From WRAI01 sp031549605 (lineage in GTDB: Bacteria; Bacillota; Clostridia; Oscillospirales; UBA929): 64,000 nucleotides of DNA. Under the pieces are notes generated by a model, which was given only the letters and a program-made list of their open reading frames with translations, had not been told where the DNA came from and ran no database searches. The stretch lies in NCBI GenBank assembly GCA_031549605.1, contig JAVBPM010000002.1, forward strand, positions 1 through 64,000, in the 5' to 3' direction. Shown here one piece after another: positions 61,939 through 64,000 of this stretch. The translations under genes and the position numbers were made by a program. Numbering within the stretch: position 1 is the stretch's first letter; every line of letters begins with the position of its first letter.

Positions 61939-63474
61939 ATGCCGAGTTCGCGCCGCAGCGTTGTGTGCCTGTTGCTGAGCCTTATGCTGGTCTGTCTGTG
62001 CGGCTGCACCGAGACGCCCGTCGTTCAGGACACCGACAAATTGGGCGCCAACGACTTTGCCAAAGACGCCATTCAATGGCTGTACAACAACGGCATTATT
62101 TCACAGCCTGAGCTGCAGCAGTTTAACGCCGGTATGCCCATTACGCCGTCCGACTTCAGCCAGTGGCTGCAACGTGCCGAGCTGTCGACCAGCACCTTCG
62201 GCACCGCCGGTTCCATGGTCACCTGCAAGGATTTTGCCGAGTACGCCGTGTCGCTGCTCAACATGAGCAGCATTGCCTCACGTTACGGCGGCGTTGACGT
62301 CTGTCAGACCTTTAAGCTACTGCCCGAGGATATGAAGCTAACCTCTGACGCCGCCATGACGCGCGCGCAGGCCGCCTATTTTCTATGCAGTCTGAAGAGC
62401 GTACTGAAGAATAAAGCCGAGGGGCTGTACGCCTTTTACGCCATTTCGTCCTACGACCAGCGCGACATGATTGAACAGCTGAGCGGCGTTAGCATGGGTT
62501 GGAGCCGCTTCGAGGTCACCGAGGACAGCGTCTACCTCAACACCAGCACCGACAACGACAACGAGTACAGCATGCCCAACAGCAGCGAAGAGATTATCGA
62601 GCTGGCCGAGAGTCACAACGTGCCGTACAACCTGATGATTGCCGTCGGTGTCGGCACGGTCAACGGCATGCAAAAGGCCGAGCATCTGCTCAACACACCA
62701 TCGCTGCGCGACAAGGCCATGACCGAGCTGCTCGATGTGGCACAAAACGGCGCTAAAACCAAAAACGGTGGCCGCATCCATTTCAAGGGCATCACACTGG
62801 ATTTGGAGTGCATGGCCGGCGCTGAGGTGCGCGAGGCCTACAACGAGTTTGTCAAAGAGCTGCGAAACAAGCTGCCGGCCAACTACAACCTCATGATTTG
62901 CGTTCATCCGGCGCGCAGCAATGGGCGATCCTACTACAACGGCTACGACTTCAAGGTGTTGGGCGACAACAGCGACGGGCTGATTGTCATGGCGCACGAC
63001 TACTACACCAAGTCGCTGTCGGAGGAGGAACAGTTAATCGGCGCGGTCAACACGCCGCCGGCGCCCATTTACGAGCTCTACTACGCCATTAAATACGCCA
63101 CCGACCCCACGACGGGCACTGACCCCAAGAAGGTATGGCTGGCGGTGTCCTTTGACAGTGTGCAGTGGCAGCTGGATGGCGGTCGCGTCAAAAACGCCAC
63201 GCCCTACCACCCCACCTACGACGCCATTGCCGCGCGGCTGCCGTCGGCAACCGTCACACACGGCGACAGCGGCAACCCCAAAGCGGTGTGGGACGCTGAC
63301 GGACTGAGCAACGTCATGTTCTACGAGGACACCTATTCGGTCATGCAGAAGCAGGCGCTGGCCGACGCCTTTGACATTGCCGGACTGTCGCTGTGGCGGC
63401 TGGGCTGCGTGCCCGACTTCGGTGCCGACATTGAACTGGACGTCTGGCAGTCGCTGATTAACCGCAACAAGTAA
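61939..63474 (+). CDS. GH18-like lipoprotein with degenerate SLH-like N-terminal region
   Basis: 511 residues from the ATG at 61939, placed about 5 bases after GGGGGGTG. Lipobox LCGC. About 40-155 resembles two degenerate SLH domains (DAIQWLYNNGIISQ; AAMTRAQAAYFLCSL). About 165-505 is a TIM barrel of the GH18 type: YAISSYDQRDMIEQL, the catalytic strand GITLDLECM (in place of DxxDxDxE) and the late LSLWRLGCVPD. Such proteins in Firmicutes include spore cortex and wall glucosaminidases. Only one Asp-x-Glu is kept, so activity should be tested rather than assumed. Confidence 0.85.
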   Translation: MPSSRRSVVCLLLSLMLVCLCGCTETPVVQDTDKLGANDFAKDAIQWLYNNGIISQPELQQFNAGMPITPSDFSQWLQRAELSTSTFGTAGSMVTCKDFAEYAVSLLNMSSIASRYGGVDVCQTFKLLPEDMKLTSDAAMTRAQAAYFLCSLKSVLKNKAEGLYAFYAISSYDQRDMIEQLSGVSMGWSRFEVTEDSVYLNTSTDNDNEYSMPNSSEEIIELAESHNVPYNLMIAVGVGTVNGMQKAEHLLNTPSLRDKAMTELLDVAQNGAKTKNGGRIHFKGITLDLECMAGAEVREAYNEFVKELRNKLPANYNLMICVHPARSNGRSYYNGYDFKVLGDNSDGLIVMAHDYYTKSLSEEEQLIGAVNTPPAPIYELYYAIKYATDPTTGTDPKKVWLAVSFDSVQWQLDGGRVKNATPYHPTYDAIAARLPSATVTHGDSGNPKAVWDADGLSNVMFYEDTYSVMQKQALADAFDIAGLSLWRLGCVPDFGADIELDVWQSLINRNK

Positions 63475-63534
63475 CTTACATATTAAAACGGCAGCCAACG
63501 GATGTTGGCTGCCGTTTTAATATGTAAGTTACTT
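63469..63534. repeat. Perfect 31-bp inverted repeat with 4-base loop (bidirectional terminator)
   Basis: Arms 63469-63499 and 63504-63534 are exact reverse complements around GGAT. The left arm includes the last Lys codon and stop of the GH18 gene; the right arm ends 2 bases before the stop of the convergent ABC gene. The inner AAAACGGCAGCC..GGCTGCCGTTTT is a normal terminator; the outer 12 bp are additional. Confidence 0.9.
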
Positions 63535-63536
63535 GA

Positions 63537-64000
63537 TTACGCGCTCTCGGCTTCGGTAAACTGGCTGTTGTACAACTCGGCGTAGAAGCCCTGCTGTGCC
63601 ATCAGCGCGTCGTGCGTGCCCTGCTCGATAATATTGCCGTCGCGCATGACCAAAATCAGGTCGGCGTTGCGGATGGTCGACAAGCGGTGAGCGATGATGA
63701 AGCTGGTTCGGTTTTGCATCAGTTTGTCCATCGCCTTTTGAATAAGCACCTCGGTGCGCGTGTCGACGCTGCTGGTCGCCTCGTCGAGAATCAAAATCTT
63801 GGGGTCGGACAGGAATGCACGGGCGATGGTCAGCAACTGTCGCTGGCCCTGCGAAATGTTGGCAGCGTCGTCGGTAATCATGGTGTTGTAGCCGTCAGAC
63901 AGCGTGCGGATAAAGTGGTCGGCGTGTGCCATGTCGGCGGCATGCTCAACCTCTTGCAGCGTGGCTTCACCGCGTTTGCCGTAGGCGATGTTCTCCTCAA
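63537..64000 (-). CDS. ABC exporter, ATP-binding end (5' part outside window)
   Basis: The visible 154 codons are the C-terminal part of a nucleotide-binding domain: the Q-loop-proximal ENIAYGKRGEATLQEVEHAA region, the signature ISQGQRQLLTIARAFL (Ser-Gln-Gly-Gln instead of LSGGQ), Walker B ILILDEATSSVD, the D-loop, and the H-loop FIIAHRLSTIRNAD. The order fits an ABCB/MsbA-type half-transporter with its membrane domain upstream, beyond the right edge. An internal ATG at 63932 is not the start. The sequence is typical of heterodimeric multidrug exporters. Confidence 0.95.
   Translation of the reverse strand, partial: EENIAYGKRGEATLQEVEHAADMAHADHFIRTLSDGYNTMITDDAANISQGQRQLLTIARAFLSDPKILILDEATSSVDTRTEVLIQKAMDKLMQNRTSFIIAHRLSTIRNADLILVMRDGNIIEQGTHDALMAQQGFYAELYNSQFTEAESA

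Noticed and set aside
63537..63932. Stand-alone 131-residue ATPase
   Set aside because: The ATG at 63932 is internal; the frame stays open to the window edge with NBD sequence continuing, so it is the end of a full ABC exporter.

Overview
The window is a GC-rich stretch of a low-redundancy Firmicutes chromosome, most likely a spore-forming anaerobe of class Clostridia (Oscillospirales/Ruminococcaceae-like). The evidence is the type III glutamine synthetase, Mini-RNase III, YitT, DUF4190, SLH and sortase surface proteins, SpoIID and a SpoVB-like flippase, the rpsL-rpsG-fusA-tuf order with an L7Ae-like gene in front, strong GGAGG ribosome sites, and many sigma-A promoters with exact 17-base spacers. 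No tRNA, rRNA or CRISPR array was seen.

Layout. 1-12.7 kb (all minus strand) is a surface-structure region. A SARP/BTAD-type regulator with a degenerate GGDEF-like tail is followed by its own terminator and a new promoter, then a sortase, a secreted transglutaminase-like protein, a compact type IV pilus locus (PilC, four small membrane or pilin-like proteins, PilT) and a giant modular adhesin that runs off the left edge. 12.8-18.3 kb carries a MATE exporter, a Fur-family regulator, type III glutamine synthetase, a HAD phosphatase and a TPP-riboswitch-controlled thiamine transporter. 18.3-22 kb (plus strand) has mrnC, yitT, a SpoVB-like flippase and two zinc-ribbon/DUF4190 proteins. 22-30.2 kb (minus) has recD2, two small membrane proteins and the str operon. 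30.3-38.97 kb (mostly plus) has a DUF1801 gene, a lipoprotein, and a tightly overlapped run from an Lrp regulator and aminotransferase through a DUF362 ferredoxin protein, ispE, hisH, hisF, a DUF3810 protein and a rhomboid-like protein. 39-44 kb holds three small unknown genes, a phosphoesterase and a CAP/MBG/SLH surface protein. 44.1-51.8 kb (minus) reads gdhA-carA-carB-nfeD-SPFH-TPR behind a leader-peptide attenuator. 51.9-64 kb holds an SLH/M14 peptidase, iscU/nifS, a radical SAM protein, spoIID, citrate synthase, a membrane protein, apbE, a GH18-like lipoprotein and the end of an ABC exporter.

Most unusual points. (1) Three copies of a structured element of about 250 bp with 15-base terminal inverted repeats (30786-31036, 43811-44058, 60537-60785). 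Each lies between convergent genes and each is bracketed by two near-identical copies of that locus's own terminator hairpin; the hairpin sequence differs completely between loci. This looks like a mobile element that targets, and duplicates, intrinsic terminators. (2) CarA has lost its whole glutaminase catalytic triad (Cys to Ser, His to Phe, Glu to Ser) while the CarB partner looks complete. This predicts an ammonia-using carbamoyl-phosphate synthetase, encoded right behind glutamate dehydrogenase. (3) gdhA is preceded by a strong promoter, a 27-codon cysteine-containing leader ORF and an intrinsic terminator that overlaps the leader stop codon. (4) The pilus locus has a retraction-type ATPase but no extension ATPase, and is embedded between sortase, transglutaminase and adhesin genes.
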